From Roseinatronobacter sp052379845 (lineage in GTDB: Bacteria; Pseudomonadota; Alphaproteobacteria; Rhodobacterales; Rhodobacteraceae), in the NCBI GenBank assembly GCA_052379845.1, contig JBQTCF010000017.1: a stretch of 64,000 bases of DNA; one strand, given 5' to 3'. Numbering within the stretch: position 1 is the first letter of the stretch; each line of letters starts with the position of its first letter. This document shows positions 1-8,111 of the stretch, piece after piece. The position numbers were made by a program, and so were the translations under genes. Under the pieces are notes generated by a model. That model had not been told where the DNA came from. It saw nothing but the letters and a program-made list of their open reading frames with translations, and did not search any database.

Positions 1-104
1 AAGCATGTCGCGCAAAAGTGGGACCCGGTTTTGCGCAAAAAGACACGCGACACCATAAGGTTAGCGTGGGTCGCGTGACTGCGAATGAACGCGACACGCG
101 CTAG
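1..104 (+). repeat. Dispersed palindromic intergenic repeat, copy 1 (sub-type A)
   Basis: The element has a core hairpin (GCGCAAAA, a loop holding GTGGGACCCGG, then TTTTGCGC), a middle part with GACACCATAAGGTTAG and a distal part with GCGAATGAACGCGA. Its outer ends are roughly complementary to each other. Copies 2 to 6 in this window share the core. Copy 2, at 2635-2742, is nearly the same sequence in inverted orientation on the other side of hypF. The left end may be cut by the window edge. Confidence 0.85.
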
Positions 105-204
105 ATATCAGTGTTAAAACATAAGTCACAACACACCACAAAGGGGCCAAAGCCCCCTGGCAGGACCGTATTTCAATCTGGCCCAAATATCCGCAGGGGG
201 TGAA

Positions 205-243
205 TTGGGCCGCCCGGCCCAAGAGGGGGGCAGCCGCCCCCCT
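205..243 (-). terminator. Tandem GC hairpins downstream of hypF
   Basis: Two hairpins lie just past the hypF stop codon, read on the minus strand. Positions 224-243 form an 8-bp stem (AGGGGGGC pairing with GCCCCCCT when read on either strand) with a 4-nt loop. Positions 205-222 form a stem of TTGGGCC with GGCCCAA. A smaller GGGGC/GCCCC hairpin follows at 143-156. No T-run follows, so termination without a helper factor is uncertain. The rest of 105-252 shows no gene. Confidence 0.45.
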
Positions 244-252
244 GCCATCCCC

Positions 253-2511
253 TCACCCGCGCCCCCGGTCCTTGTGACGCGCCAACGCCACCAATGCCTG
301 ACCATAGGCCAGACCACCATCATTCGCGGGGGTCGCGCCATGGACCATCACGCGCGTATCATGCAGCGCGTCCATGGTGTAGCCCAGCAAAACCACATTC
401 TGGAAACAGCCCCCCGACAACACCACCGCGTCTGCAACACCTGCGCGCACCACCGCAGCCGCCCTGTCGGCAAATGCCTGTGCCAGCCCCGCATGAAACC
501 GCGCCGCAATCACCTCATGCGCCACCCCTTGCCCTAAATCCTGCACCAGTGCCTCGAATAATGGCCCAACCCCGATAGCTGGCCCATCCCCCATGGGATA
601 GGGGCGCACCTGCTTGCGGGGCACTTGTCCGGCCAGCGCCTCCAGCGCCATGGCGGCCTGCCCCTCAAAACTCTGGTGGATGGCGGACAGGCCCAGCATG
701 GCGGCCACTGCGTCAAACAACCGCCCCGCTGAACTTGACAGCGGCGCATTCAGGCCCGCCGCCACGGCCTGACGCAGCATCCCGCGCGGCTGGTCGGCAA
801 ACATCCGGTCGGCAACCCCGCCCAACCCCGCCGCATCCAGCCGCACCAGCGCGTTGCGCCATGGTGCGCGCCCTGCCGCATCGCCCCCCGGCAGCGGCGC
901 AGGCGCCAGCCAGGCCAGCCGGTCAAACCCCGCATAATCGCCCAACAGCAGCTCTCCGCCCCAGATCGTGCCATCCAGCCCCAGACCCAGACCGTCCAGC
1001 ACGATGGCCGCAACCCGTGGCCCGTCCAGCGGCCACATATTATCCCCCAGACAGGCTGCCATATGGGCGTGGTGGTGCTGGACGCCCTGCACCGGCAGCC
1101 CCATGGCGCGTCCGTGCTGCGTGGCGCGAAACCCCTCATGAAGGTCCACGGCCACCATGGTGGGGATATGGTCGAACAAATCCGCGTAATCGGCCAGCGC
1201 GCGCCGGGTTTCCGACCAGCTTTGCGCATCATCCAGATCGCCCAGATGGTGGGACAACAGCGCCTCGTTGCCGCGCGTCAGGCAAAACGCGCCCTTCATC
1301 TGCCCGCCCATGGCCAACACTTGCGGGCCTGCATCGAACCCCGGCGGCAGACGCAGCGTGGCAGGGGCGCGCCCGCGCGCATGGCGCAACACCATTGGCC
1401 CGAAGGGCGTCACGCGTTCCACGGAATCATCCAGCCTGCGCGCGATGTCGCGGTCATGCATCACAAACGCATCGGCAAAACCCGCAAGCGCGTCGCGCGC
1501 GATTGCATTGCAAATCACCTGCGGTTCCCCCGACCGGTTGCCCGAGGTCATGACCAATGGCCCCCCGAATGTATCAAGCAGCAAATGATGCAGCGGGGTA
1601 TAGGGCAGCATCCACCCAAGGCAGGCTTGTCCGGGGGCAACTGCAGGGGCCAGCGCGCCCGCATCGGGCCTGCGCGCCAGCAACAAGATGGGGGCCGCCG
1701 CATCGCGCAGGCGGGCTCTCTCTTGCGCAGTGACATGGCAGTGCTGCGCGATCATCTTCATCTGCCCCATCAGCGCAAAGGGTTTGTCCGGCCGGTGCTT
1801 GCGCGCGCGCAACAGCGCCACTGCCCTTTCTGACCGCGCATCACAGGCCAGATGAAACCCGCCCAACCCTTTGATCGCCAGAATTTCCCCCGCGCGCAGC
1901 GCCTGCGCAGCCAGCGCTATCGCGTCGCCTGCCATTTCGCTGCCCGCGCGTTCAAACCACAGGCGCGGCCCGCAAGCGGGGCAGGCAATGGGCTGGGCAT
2001 GAAAGCGGCGGTCGGACGGGTCGCCATATTCGCCCGCGCACTCTGCGCAAAACACGAAAGCGGCCATGGTGGTCTGGCCCCGGTCATAGGGCAAGGACTG
2101 CAAAATCGAAAAACGTGGTCCGCAATGGGTGCAATTGGCGAATGCATATCCAAAACGGCGCGCGGCCGGGTCACGGATTTCGGCCAGACAGGCAGGGCAC
2201 GTGGCCGCATCCGGGGTCACACGGGTGCGCGCCGCCCCGCCGGTGCTGGCGATGATCTCGAATTCAGGCGGAAGATCATCAGCATCCAGCGCCGACACCT
2301 CCAGCGCATCGATCCGCGCAAGGGGGGGAAGATCCGTGCGCAACGCCTGCACAAACTGCGGCAACTGCGCGCCTGCAGCGTCAATCAGCACCCCTTCGGC
2401 GTCATTGCGCACGCGCCCGCGCAACCCCAGCCGCCGCGCCAATGTCCACACAAAGGGGCGAAACCCGACCCCCTGAACCTGCCCGCGCACCCGTATCCGT
2501 GCCTGTGTCAT
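253..2511 (-). CDS. hypF: Hydrogenase maturation carbamoyltransferase HypF
   Basis: HypF makes the cyanide ligands of the [NiFe] active site from carbamoyl phosphate, together with HypE. The 752-residue product shows the full domain order. An acylphosphatase domain comes first (RGQVQGVGFRPFVW). Two zinc-finger pairs follow (CPACLAEI...CTHCGPRF and CAEC...CPACGPRL), then a YrdC-like domain (IKGLGGFHLACDA) and a C-terminal Kae1-like domain with VQHHHAHMAA and LSGGCFQN. I chose the ATG at 2511, which begins MTQARIRVRG. An upstream in-frame start at 2568 would add 19 residues that do not look like the family. The gene follows hupTUV as in Rhodobacter capsulatus, but a 227-bp gap containing repeat copy 2 separates them. 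It presumably serves the regulatory hydrogenase here and any catalytic hydrogenase outside the window. Confidence 0.96.
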   Translation of the reverse strand: MTQARIRVRGQVQGVGFRPFVWTLARRLGLRGRVRNDAEGVLIDAAGAQLPQFVQALRTDLPPLARIDALEVSALDADDLPPEFEIIASTGGAARTRVTPDAATCPACLAEIRDPAARRFGYAFANCTHCGPRFSILQSLPYDRGQTTMAAFVFCAECAGEYGDPSDRRFHAQPIACPACGPRLWFERAGSEMAGDAIALAAQALRAGEILAIKGLGGFHLACDARSERAVALLRARKHRPDKPFALMGQMKMIAQHCHVTAQERARLRDAAAPILLLARRPDAGALAPAVAPGQACLGWMLPYTPLHHLLLDTFGGPLVMTSGNRSGEPQVICNAIARDALAGFADAFVMHDRDIARRLDDSVERVTPFGPMVLRHARGRAPATLRLPPGFDAGPQVLAMGGQMKGAFCLTRGNEALLSHHLGDLDDAQSWSETRRALADYADLFDHIPTMVAVDLHEGFRATQHGRAMGLPVQGVQHHHAHMAACLGDNMWPLDGPRVAAIVLDGLGLGLDGTIWGGELLLGDYAGFDRLAWLAPAPLPGGDAAGRAPWRNALVRLDAAGLGGVADRMFADQPRGMLRQAVAAGLNAPLSSSAGRLFDAVAAMLGLSAIHQSFEGQAAMALEALAGQVPRKQVRPYPMGDGPAIGVGPLFEALVQDLGQGVAHEVIAARFHAGLAQAFADRAAAVVRAGVADAVVLSGGCFQNVVLLGYTMDALHDTRVMVHGATPANDGGLAYGQALVALARHKDRGRG

Positions 2512-2634
2512 GCCCTGTCCTTCATCCTGGCCCGCCTGCGCGCAATTCAACGCTTCAGGACGGGCCAAGGGGCCATGGCCCCTTCAAAAAAATGGCTTGT
2601 GCGCAGCACGCTACAAGGTCACGTCAGGTCACGC

Positions 2635-2742
2635 GCTAGCGCGCGTCGCGTTCATTCGCATTCACGCGACCCACTCTAACCTTGTGGTGTCGCACGTCTT
2701 TTTGCGCAAAACCGGTTCCCACTTTTGCGCGACATGCTCTAA
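2635..2742 (-). repeat. Dispersed palindromic intergenic repeat, copy 2 (sub-type A)
   Basis: This is the inverted counterpart of copy 1. It has the same core hairpin (TTTTGCGCAAAACCGG region at 2701-2730), the same middle part and the distal CGTTCATTCGCATTCACGC at 2650-2668. Its core end carries TAGAGCATG on the minus strand, and the TAG (2739-2741) is the stop codon of hupV. It fills most of the hupV-hypF gap. Confidence 0.88.
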
Positions 2743-4172
2743 TGAACTGTGCACACCATGCACGGGTCGAAACTGCGCACGATATGCTGCACTGACAAGG
2801 GGGTTTGCTCGTCGTTTCGCACAGGCGCGCCCACAAGCGCCGCTTCCAGCGGGCCGGGGGTGCCTTGCGCATCGCGGGGGCTGAAATTCCATGTTGTGGG
2901 CGCAATGATCTGATAGCTTGCAATGCGCCCCCCGTCCATGCGCACCCAATGCCCCAGCGCGCCGCGCGCCGCTTCCACCAGCCCCGCCCCCTGCCCCGAT
3001 GGCGGCAGATCGCCTTGTTCCATGAACACCGCTTTCGGGTCGATCGCGTGGGCAAGCGCTTCCATCAGCAGCTGGATGCGCGCAATCTCCAGCAGCCGCG
3101 CGCCTACGCGCGCCAGCACCCCCCCGCCCTGCCCGGCCAGATCCAGCGCCAGCGGGTGGCCATCCATGACCTGCCGCGCCAGCGCGCCGCATTCCATGGG
3201 CGCGCGGTTCAGGCGCGGGGCCTTGCACCAGCTATAGGCAGTGTCGCGCATGTCCTCGTCAGGTTCGGTCATGCCGCGTTGCGGGTGCGCAGCATGGCCC
3301 AGCATCCAGGCATGGCTGATATCTTCCACAAGCCCGTCCAGCGCCAGCGGGGCGCGCGTGCCATTGTCCCAGATGCCGGGGGCAAATGCGTGGCCCTGTG
3401 CCTGCGCATAGGCCCCGAAGCTTAAATACCGGCCTGCACCCTGCCCCAACTGCGCCAGCCCTTCGCTGGCGGCGACGCGCGCAAACACCCCCGCATCCCC
3501 GCGCGTCCACCCCAGCAGCGCGTCTTGCGTGTTCAGCGCAACCACATCTTCCAGCGCTGCGCCGAACAGATCGGTTTCCAGAAACCGGCGGAACCCGCGC
3601 AAACTGGCCAGAATACGTTGTTTTTCGGCAGCTGTCGGGGTGCGGGTCACCCCGCCGGGCTGGATGGCCAGCGTATGGGGCCATTTCCCCGCCATCAGCC
3701 CCAGAATATGCATCAGCCTGGCGCGCGCCTGCACTGCGGCGCGCGCCCCCGACCCTTCCATGGCCGAAAACCGGGCCACAACCTGCTCATGCCAGGGACG
3801 CGCGCCATAGGCGGGGCGGGCAAAATCGGGCATGAAAAACAGGTAGAAATGCGTCAGATGATCGCTGATATTTTCCACGGCATGGATCAGCGCGGCCATA
3901 TTCGCGCCCTGCGGCGTGGGCGCCAGCCCCATGGCTGCGCCCAGCGCGCGCGCGGCCGCCGCCGACTGGCTGATGGAACATATCCCGCAGATGCGCGGTG
4001 TGATGGTCAGCGCGTCGCGCGGGTCGCGCCCTTCCAGCATGCGTTCAAACCCGCGATACAGCGGCGCATTCACCCGCGCGCTGCGCACATGGCCGCTGCT
4101 GATGTCCAGATGCACTTCCAGATCGCCCTCGACACGGTTGAAGGGGCCGACCACCAGCCGGGTTTGCGTCAT
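2739..4172 (-). CDS. hupV: Regulatory (H2-sensing) [NiFe] hydrogenase large subunit HupV
   Basis: This is the large subunit of the cytoplasmic hydrogen sensor HupUV, which controls the kinase HupT. The 477-residue protein has the N-terminal nickel motif RICGICSISQ (Cys62, Cys65) and ends exactly at DPCMVCTVH (Cys471, Cys474, His477). Catalytic uptake enzymes carry a C-terminal peptide after this histidine that HupD-type proteases remove. Its absence is typical of HupV/HoxC sensors. Gln69 stands where catalytic enzymes usually have His in RxCGxCxxxH, which also points to the sensor class. I chose the ATG at 4172 because it overlaps the hupU stop by four bases (ATGA) and begins at the conserved MTQTRLVVGPFNRVEGDL. 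The TAG stop lies in the end of repeat copy 2. Confidence 0.94.
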   Translation of the reverse strand: MTQTRLVVGPFNRVEGDLEVHLDISSGHVRSARVNAPLYRGFERMLEGRDPRDALTITPRICGICSISQSAAAARALGAAMGLAPTPQGANMAALIHAVENISDHLTHFYLFFMPDFARPAYGARPWHEQVVARFSAMEGSGARAAVQARARLMHILGLMAGKWPHTLAIQPGGVTRTPTAAEKQRILASLRGFRRFLETDLFGAALEDVVALNTQDALLGWTRGDAGVFARVAASEGLAQLGQGAGRYLSFGAYAQAQGHAFAPGIWDNGTRAPLALDGLVEDISHAWMLGHAAHPQRGMTEPDEDMRDTAYSWCKAPRLNRAPMECGALARQVMDGHPLALDLAGQGGGVLARVGARLLEIARIQLLMEALAHAIDPKAVFMEQGDLPPSGQGAGLVEAARGALGHWVRMDGGRIASYQIIAPTTWNFSPRDAQGTPGPLEAALVGAPVRNDEQTPLSVQHIVRSFDPCMVCTVH

Positions 4173-5167
4173 GGGCGTGGCCGCTTGTTGCGCAAACTGG
4201 GCGGCACGGCCACGCGGTCGGACAGGGCGTTTGTGGCAATGCGGTCCGGCGTTGCGGCCTTGGACAGGGACGCCAGCGCCATGAACCACGCCTTGGGCAT
4301 ATCGGTTGGCAGGCCCACGGGAATTCCCGCGATCTTCGGGGTCTGGGTGAAGGCGTGGCGCGGATCCTCAAATTCGGGGGCCGTGCAGTTGATGCACGGA
4401 TACCCCCCCGAGGTGCACGACCCCGCCCCGTTCCATGGCCGGATATTGCAATCCCCCACCGCTTGCGTGCCGATACAACCCAGATGTTCCATCATGCAGC
4501 CCCTGTCTGACAGGGCGCGCGCACTGGCCTTGTATTCATAAAACTCATTGCGTGAACAACCATGATGCACCAGATGATCGGCAAAGAAGCGCGGGCGGGC
4601 GTAGCCGTCCAGCCCGTCATGGTCCAGCGTGTCCGCAGCCAGCAGCATCAGCGTTTCCAGCACCCAGCCCGGATGGGTGGGGCAGCCTGCGATATTGATG
4701 ACCGGCAGGCCCGTCCTGTCGCGGAACTCATGCGCCAGCACCCCGCCTGAATGGCTGCCGTCATACTGCAGGCCCACCGCATCGGACGGGTTGCCCCCTG
4801 CCGCCGTCATGCCCCCGAATGCCGCGCAACTGCCCACTGCCACCACATGGCGCGCCAGCGGTGCCAGTGCCAGAACCCAGTGCAGCATGGATTGCCCGGT
4901 GCCCGTCAGCATCTGGTAGCGGCCTGTTCCCCGTGGCCCGCGCGCTATTGCGCCTTCGACACATAGCAGGTCCAACGCCACGCGACCGGCAAGAATGTCG
5001 TCCAGAAGCGCGCGCACATCCGCGCCGGTCTGCACACTGAAGGCGGGGTGCCACAACAGGCGAATGCCTGCCCCCTCCAGTGCGTCGAACACATCAGGGT
5101 CTTCGGCACACAGCAGCGACATGGTGCACCCGCCGCACCCTGACGCCTGCAACCATAACAAATTCAC
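4169..5167 (-). CDS. hupU: Regulatory hydrogenase small subunit HupU
   Basis: This is the small, Fe-S cluster-bearing subunit of the hydrogen sensor. The 332-residue protein begins at the Fe-S motif (NLLWLQASGCGGC, Cys11 and Cys14) and has no twin-arginine signal peptide. Small subunits of membrane-bound uptake hydrogenases do carry one, so this protein stays in the cytoplasm. Later cysteines in VEGAI..., VAVGSCAAFGG, INIAGCPTHPGW and HHGCSRNEF fit cluster ligands. I chose the GTG at 5167: it overlaps the hupT stop by four bases (GTGA), and the protein begins directly at the conserved core. The longer reading from 5227 lies inside hupT and adds an unrelated Arg-rich stretch. hupV follows with another four-base overlap. 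Confidence 0.93.
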   Translation of the reverse strand: MNLLWLQASGCGGCTMSLLCAEDPDVFDALEGAGIRLLWHPAFSVQTGADVRALLDDILAGRVALDLLCVEGAIARGPRGTGRYQMLTGTGQSMLHWVLALAPLARHVVAVGSCAAFGGMTAAGGNPSDAVGLQYDGSHSGGVLAHEFRDRTGLPVINIAGCPTHPGWVLETLMLLAADTLDHDGLDGYARPRFFADHLVHHGCSRNEFYEYKASARALSDRGCMMEHLGCIGTQAVGDCNIRPWNGAGSCTSGGYPCINCTAPEFEDPRHAFTQTPKIAGIPVGLPTDMPKAWFMALASLSKAATPDRIATNALSDRVAVPPSLRNKRPRP

Positions 5168-6537
5168 GCCTGCCCCCTGTCTTGTCCTGCCCCGTGCCCG
5201 GCCAATGGAAGTTCCAGCTGGAAACACGCCCCCCTAAGCGTGTCTGGGCACAGCCGCAGATGCCCGCCATGTTCCTGCGCGATCTTGTGGCTGATGGACA
5301 GCCCCAGCCCCGTGCCCTGCCCCACGGGTTTGGTGGTGAAAAACGGGTCGAAAATGGCCGCCTGCGCATCTGGCGCGATGCCGGGGCCATTGTCATGCAC
5401 CTGCAAGATGGCCCTGTCGCCTGCAATCATATGGGTCAGCGTAACCTGTCCATCCGCCTGCCCGTCCAGCGCATCAAGCGCGTTTTGCACAAGGTTCATG
5501 ACAACTTGCTGAATATGGCCCGCGCGCCCGCGCACCATCACGCTGCTCAGGCCCTTGTGGTCCAGCCGCGCCGCGCCCGCGCGCCCGCGCAGCACCCAGT
5601 TTGCCGCCACGCGCGCCACTTCGGCCAGATCGAAATCGGCCACATCGCCCGTTCCATCGGCAGACAGGCGGCGCAGGTCGGCCACGATGTCGCGCACCCG
5701 TTCGGCCCCGTCGCGCGCGCCGCGCACTGCGTCGCGCAGGTTGCGCAATTCGCGGTCAAGGCGCAGGTCTTCGCGCAGGGCAATCAGTTCGGCGCGGCTG
5801 GCACCGTCACTGACACGGTCAAAATAGGTTTCAAACTTCGTGGCATAGCGTTCCAGCGCATGGGCATTGGCATAGACAAAGCTGATGGGGTTGTTCAACT
5901 CATGGGCCACACCCGCCAGCAACCGCCCCAACGATGCCAGCTTTTCATTGCGCACCAACTGGCCTTGCGCGGCCTTCAGCGCGCTGTGGCTTTCCTCCAG
6001 CGCCTTGTAGGCGTGGCGCAATTCCCCCACGGACCGCCCCGTAAGCACAAACCCCGCCACACGCCCGCGATCATCGCGCCGCGGCGCCACCACCACTTCA
6101 AAGGGCATGGGTGCGGGATGGGCGGGCAGCTGCAATTCCACCGTCACGGCGCGGCGGGCGCTGCGGCATTCCTCCAGCGCGGTGCGGGCGGCGGGCTGGC
6201 TGTCATCGGCAAACAGCGCATCCACCCTGCGCCCGATCAGCGCCGCCGCCGGTTGGCCCAGCCGCGCGGCCAGCGACGCAGACACCTGTTCCACCTGCCC
6301 TGTGCGCGCGGCAACCACCAGAATGTCAGACACGGACGCCAGCACCGAATCCAGAAACCCGCGCATGGATTGCAGTTCGATATTCTGCGATTCCAGCCGT
6401 TCCTGATAGCTGACAAGTTCGGCATAGGTGCGGTCCATGGCTGAAATGACATCCACCCATGCATCGTCACTGACCCCGCCTACGGCATCTGCGGGGGGGT
6501 GTGTCGGCGGGGATGACAGGTCATATGTCGGGTCCAT
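5164..6537 (-). CDS. hupT: Hydrogen-sensing histidine kinase HupT
   Basis: This is a soluble sensor kinase that receives the HupUV signal and phosphorylates the NtrC-like regulator HupR, which is not in this window. The 457-residue protein has no membrane segment. It has a coiled stretch near residues 35-60, a PAS domain around 60-170 (FLDSVLASVSDILVVAA), the phospho-acceptor box AGVAHELNNPISF with His212, an N box (VVMNLVQNALDAL), and G boxes DNGPGIAPD and GTGLGLSIS. Size and layout match R. capsulatus HupT. It is the first gene of hupTUV and overlaps hupU by GTGA, so the kinase and its sensor are probably translated together. The promoter should lie in the 116-bp gap shared with nikR. Confidence 0.92.
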   Translation of the reverse strand: MDPTYDLSSPPTHPPADAVGGVSDDAWVDVISAMDRTYAELVSYQERLESQNIELQSMRGFLDSVLASVSDILVVAARTGQVEQVSASLAARLGQPAAALIGRRVDALFADDSQPAARTALEECRSARRAVTVELQLPAHPAPMPFEVVVAPRRDDRGRVAGFVLTGRSVGELRHAYKALEESHSALKAAQGQLVRNEKLASLGRLLAGVAHELNNPISFVYANAHALERYATKFETYFDRVSDGASRAELIALREDLRLDRELRNLRDAVRGARDGAERVRDIVADLRRLSADGTGDVADFDLAEVARVAANWVLRGRAGAARLDHKGLSSVMVRGRAGHIQQVVMNLVQNALDALDGQADGQVTLTHMIAGDRAILQVHDNGPGIAPDAQAAIFDPFFTTKPVGQGTGLGLSISHKIAQEHGGHLRLCPDTLRGACFQLELPLAGHGAGQDRGQA

Positions 6538-6558
6538 ATCTGCAGTTTAGACCATTCT

Positions 6559-6570
6559 GCGCAGCTGCGC
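6559..6570. promoter_or_regulatory. 12-bp palindrome in the hupT-nikR intergenic region
   Basis: GCGCAGCTGCGC is a perfect 12-bp palindrome in the 116-bp divergent region between hupT and nikR. It could be an operator, for example for NikR autoregulation. It does not resemble the GTATGA...TCATAC site of E. coli NikR, and short GC palindromes occur by chance in GC-rich DNA. Confidence 0.25.
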
Positions 6571-6653
6571 CATATTGGCGTTGGGGCCATTTCCGCGCTT
6601 GCCCCGTGCCGCGCGCCATGCCAGCCTTGCGCGGCCAGAAAGGACATCGACCC

Positions 6654-7127
6654 ATGCAACGCATTACAATCACGCTGCCCGATACGCTATGCGCCGAGCT
6701 TGATAGCTTCGTGGCCACGCGGCGCTATGACAACCGGTCCGAGGCCGTGCGCGACCTGCTGCGCGCGGGCTTGCGCGACAGCGCCCAAAGCCCCGAAACC
6801 AGTCAGGCCATGGGCGTGCTGTCCTATGTCTACGGCCATGACACGCGCGATTTGTCGCGCCGGTTGATGCATCATCACCATGACCACCACGCGCTTGGCG
6901 TGACGACAAACCATGTGCATCTGGACCATGACACCTGTCTGGAAACCGCCATCCTGCGCGGGCCGGTGGCCGCGCTGCGTGCCTATGCGGACGGGGTTCT
7001 GGGCCAGCGGGGCGTCATGCATGGCAACCTGTTCCTGATCCCCATCGAGGCCCACCACCACACCCATGACCACGGCACAGGACCGCAAAGCCCGCATGAA
7101 CACCTGCATGTCAAGGACAGCTTCTAG
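6654..7127 (+). CDS. nikR: Nickel-responsive regulator NikR with His-rich tail
   Basis: NikR represses nickel uptake when nickel is plentiful. The 157-residue protein has an N-terminal ribbon-helix-helix DNA-binding domain (residues 1-45, MQRITITLPDTLCAELD...YDNRSEAVRDLLRAGL). Its C-terminal ACT-like domain holds the nickel-site pattern of the family, NHVHLDHDTCLE. A His cluster (MHHHHDHHALG) precedes this. The last 26 residues add eight histidines (HHHTHDH...PHEHLH), an extension compared with the 130-140 residues of typical NikR. I chose the ATG at 6654 because it begins the conserved strand and has AGAAAGGA upstream. It is divergent from hupT, which fits nickel supply for hydrogenase. The TAG stop lies in the end of repeat copy 3. 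No nickel transporter gene is in the window. Confidence 0.93.
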   Translation: MQRITITLPDTLCAELDSFVATRRYDNRSEAVRDLLRAGLRDSAQSPETSQAMGVLSYVYGHDTRDLSRRLMHHHHDHHALGVTTNHVHLDHDTCLETAILRGPVAALRAYADGVLGQRGVMHGNLFLIPIEAHHHTHDHGTGPQSPHEHLHVKDSF

Positions 7128-7230
7128 AGTATCATGTCGCGCAAAACTGGGAACCGGTTTTGCGCTTCTCGAATCTGCGAAATCAATAAGTTAGAGTGTG
7201 TGGCGTGAATGCGAATGAACGCGATACGCT
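7125..7230 (+). repeat. Dispersed palindromic intergenic repeat, copy 3 (sub-type B)
   Basis: The copy has the core GCGCAAAAC, loop, GTTTTGCGC, then the sub-type B middle (CTTCTCGAATCTGCG, AATCAATAAGTTAG) and the distal GCGAATGAACGC. Its ends pair (GTATC at 7129-7133 with GATAC at 7223-7227). It begins at the stop codon of nikR and lies between the convergent genes nikR and tpiA. The remainder of the gap, 7231-7322, holds only an imperfect hairpin (7258-7266 with 7282-7292). Confidence 0.88.
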
Positions 7231-7322
7231 GAAAGGTTGGGGCGCGTTCATGCGGCGCGCACAAACCCTTCGGTCTCGCGTGTTTATGTGCGACCCCTGG
7301 TGCCATTTTCGCGCAACAGCTT

Positions 7323-8057
7323 CTAGCCCAGCGCCAAAGCGGCAATGATTGCGCTGAAATCATCAGCTTTCAATGATGCGCCCCCGACCAATGCCCCGTC
7401 AACATTGGGAATTGCAAATATTTCTGCGGCGTTGGCGGGTTTGACCGACCCGCCGTAAAGCAGCGAAATTGCAGCATCGGGCAGGTGGTCGCGCAAACTG
7501 TCATGAACCTGCGCAATCTGGTCGCGTGTGGGCGTGCGCCCGGTGCCTATGGCCCAGACAGGTTCATAGGCCACCACAGTATTGCTGGCCTGTGCATTTT
7601 CAGGCAAGGACTCCAGAAGCTGTTGGGTCACTACGTCCAGGGTTTTGCCCGCGTCGCGTTCGGCTTCGGTTTCGCCCACACAGATGATGGCAACCAGCCC
7701 CGCCGACTGCACCGCAGCGGCCTTCTGCGCAACAATCGCGGAGGATTCGCCATGGTCGGCGCGCCGTTCCGAGTGCCCGACAATCACATAGCGGGCACCG
7801 GCATCGGCCAGCATGGCCGCCGAAATATCGCCCGTATGCGCCCCGGCGGGTTTTGCATGGCAATCCTGCCCCCCGACCCGGACACTGCTGCCCACAAGCG
7901 CCGCCGCCATTGCCCCCACAAGCGTTGCGGGCGGGCACAGCACAATGTCCACAGGGGGGGTTACAAACGCGGATGCAAGTTTTCGCGCCTCTTGCAGATC
8001 TGCGCGAAACCCGTTCATCTTCCAGTTGCCAGCAGCCAGTTTGCGCGGTGTGTTCAT
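7323..8057 (-). CDS. tpiA: Triosephosphate isomerase
   Basis: This enzyme interconverts dihydroxyacetone phosphate and glyceraldehyde 3-phosphate in central carbon metabolism. The 244-residue protein has the expected landmarks: N-terminal AAGNWKMNG with the catalytic Lys, GHSERR with the catalytic His, the active-site Glu in VAYEPVWAIGTG, and the phosphate-binding LLYGGSVKPANA and GALVGGASL. The ATG at 8057 gives a normal family start. A start at 8111 would add 18 residues. It lies last in a same-strand run after the A-type Fe-S carrier gene, 54 bp downstream of it, and converges with nikR. Confidence 0.97.
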   Translation of the reverse strand: MNTPRKLAAGNWKMNGFRADLQEARKLASAFVTPPVDIVLCPPATLVGAMAAALVGSSVRVGGQDCHAKPAGAHTGDISAAMLADAGARYVIVGHSERRADHGESSAIVAQKAAAVQSAGLVAIICVGETEAERDAGKTLDVVTQQLLESLPENAQASNTVVAYEPVWAIGTGRTPTRDQIAQVHDSLRDHLPDAAISLLYGGSVKPANAAEIFAIPNVDGALVGGASLKADDFSAIIAALALG

Positions 8058-8111
8058 ACCATTCCCTTTCGACTTTGCGTCAGGGATAGCTTCTATCTGC
8101 GCCTGATGCAA

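Noticed and set aside
2739..5167. Energy-conserving uptake hydrogenase HupSL
   Set aside because: The small subunit has no Tat signal and the large subunit has no C-terminal processing peptide. The pair lies with HupT, so it is the sensor HupUV.
7124..7363. Small ORF reading through repeat copy 3, with similar peptides at copies 2, 4 and 6
   Set aside because: The peptides are translations of the repeat itself (FIRIHATHSNL), have no ribosome-binding site and occur only because the repeat is open in one frame.
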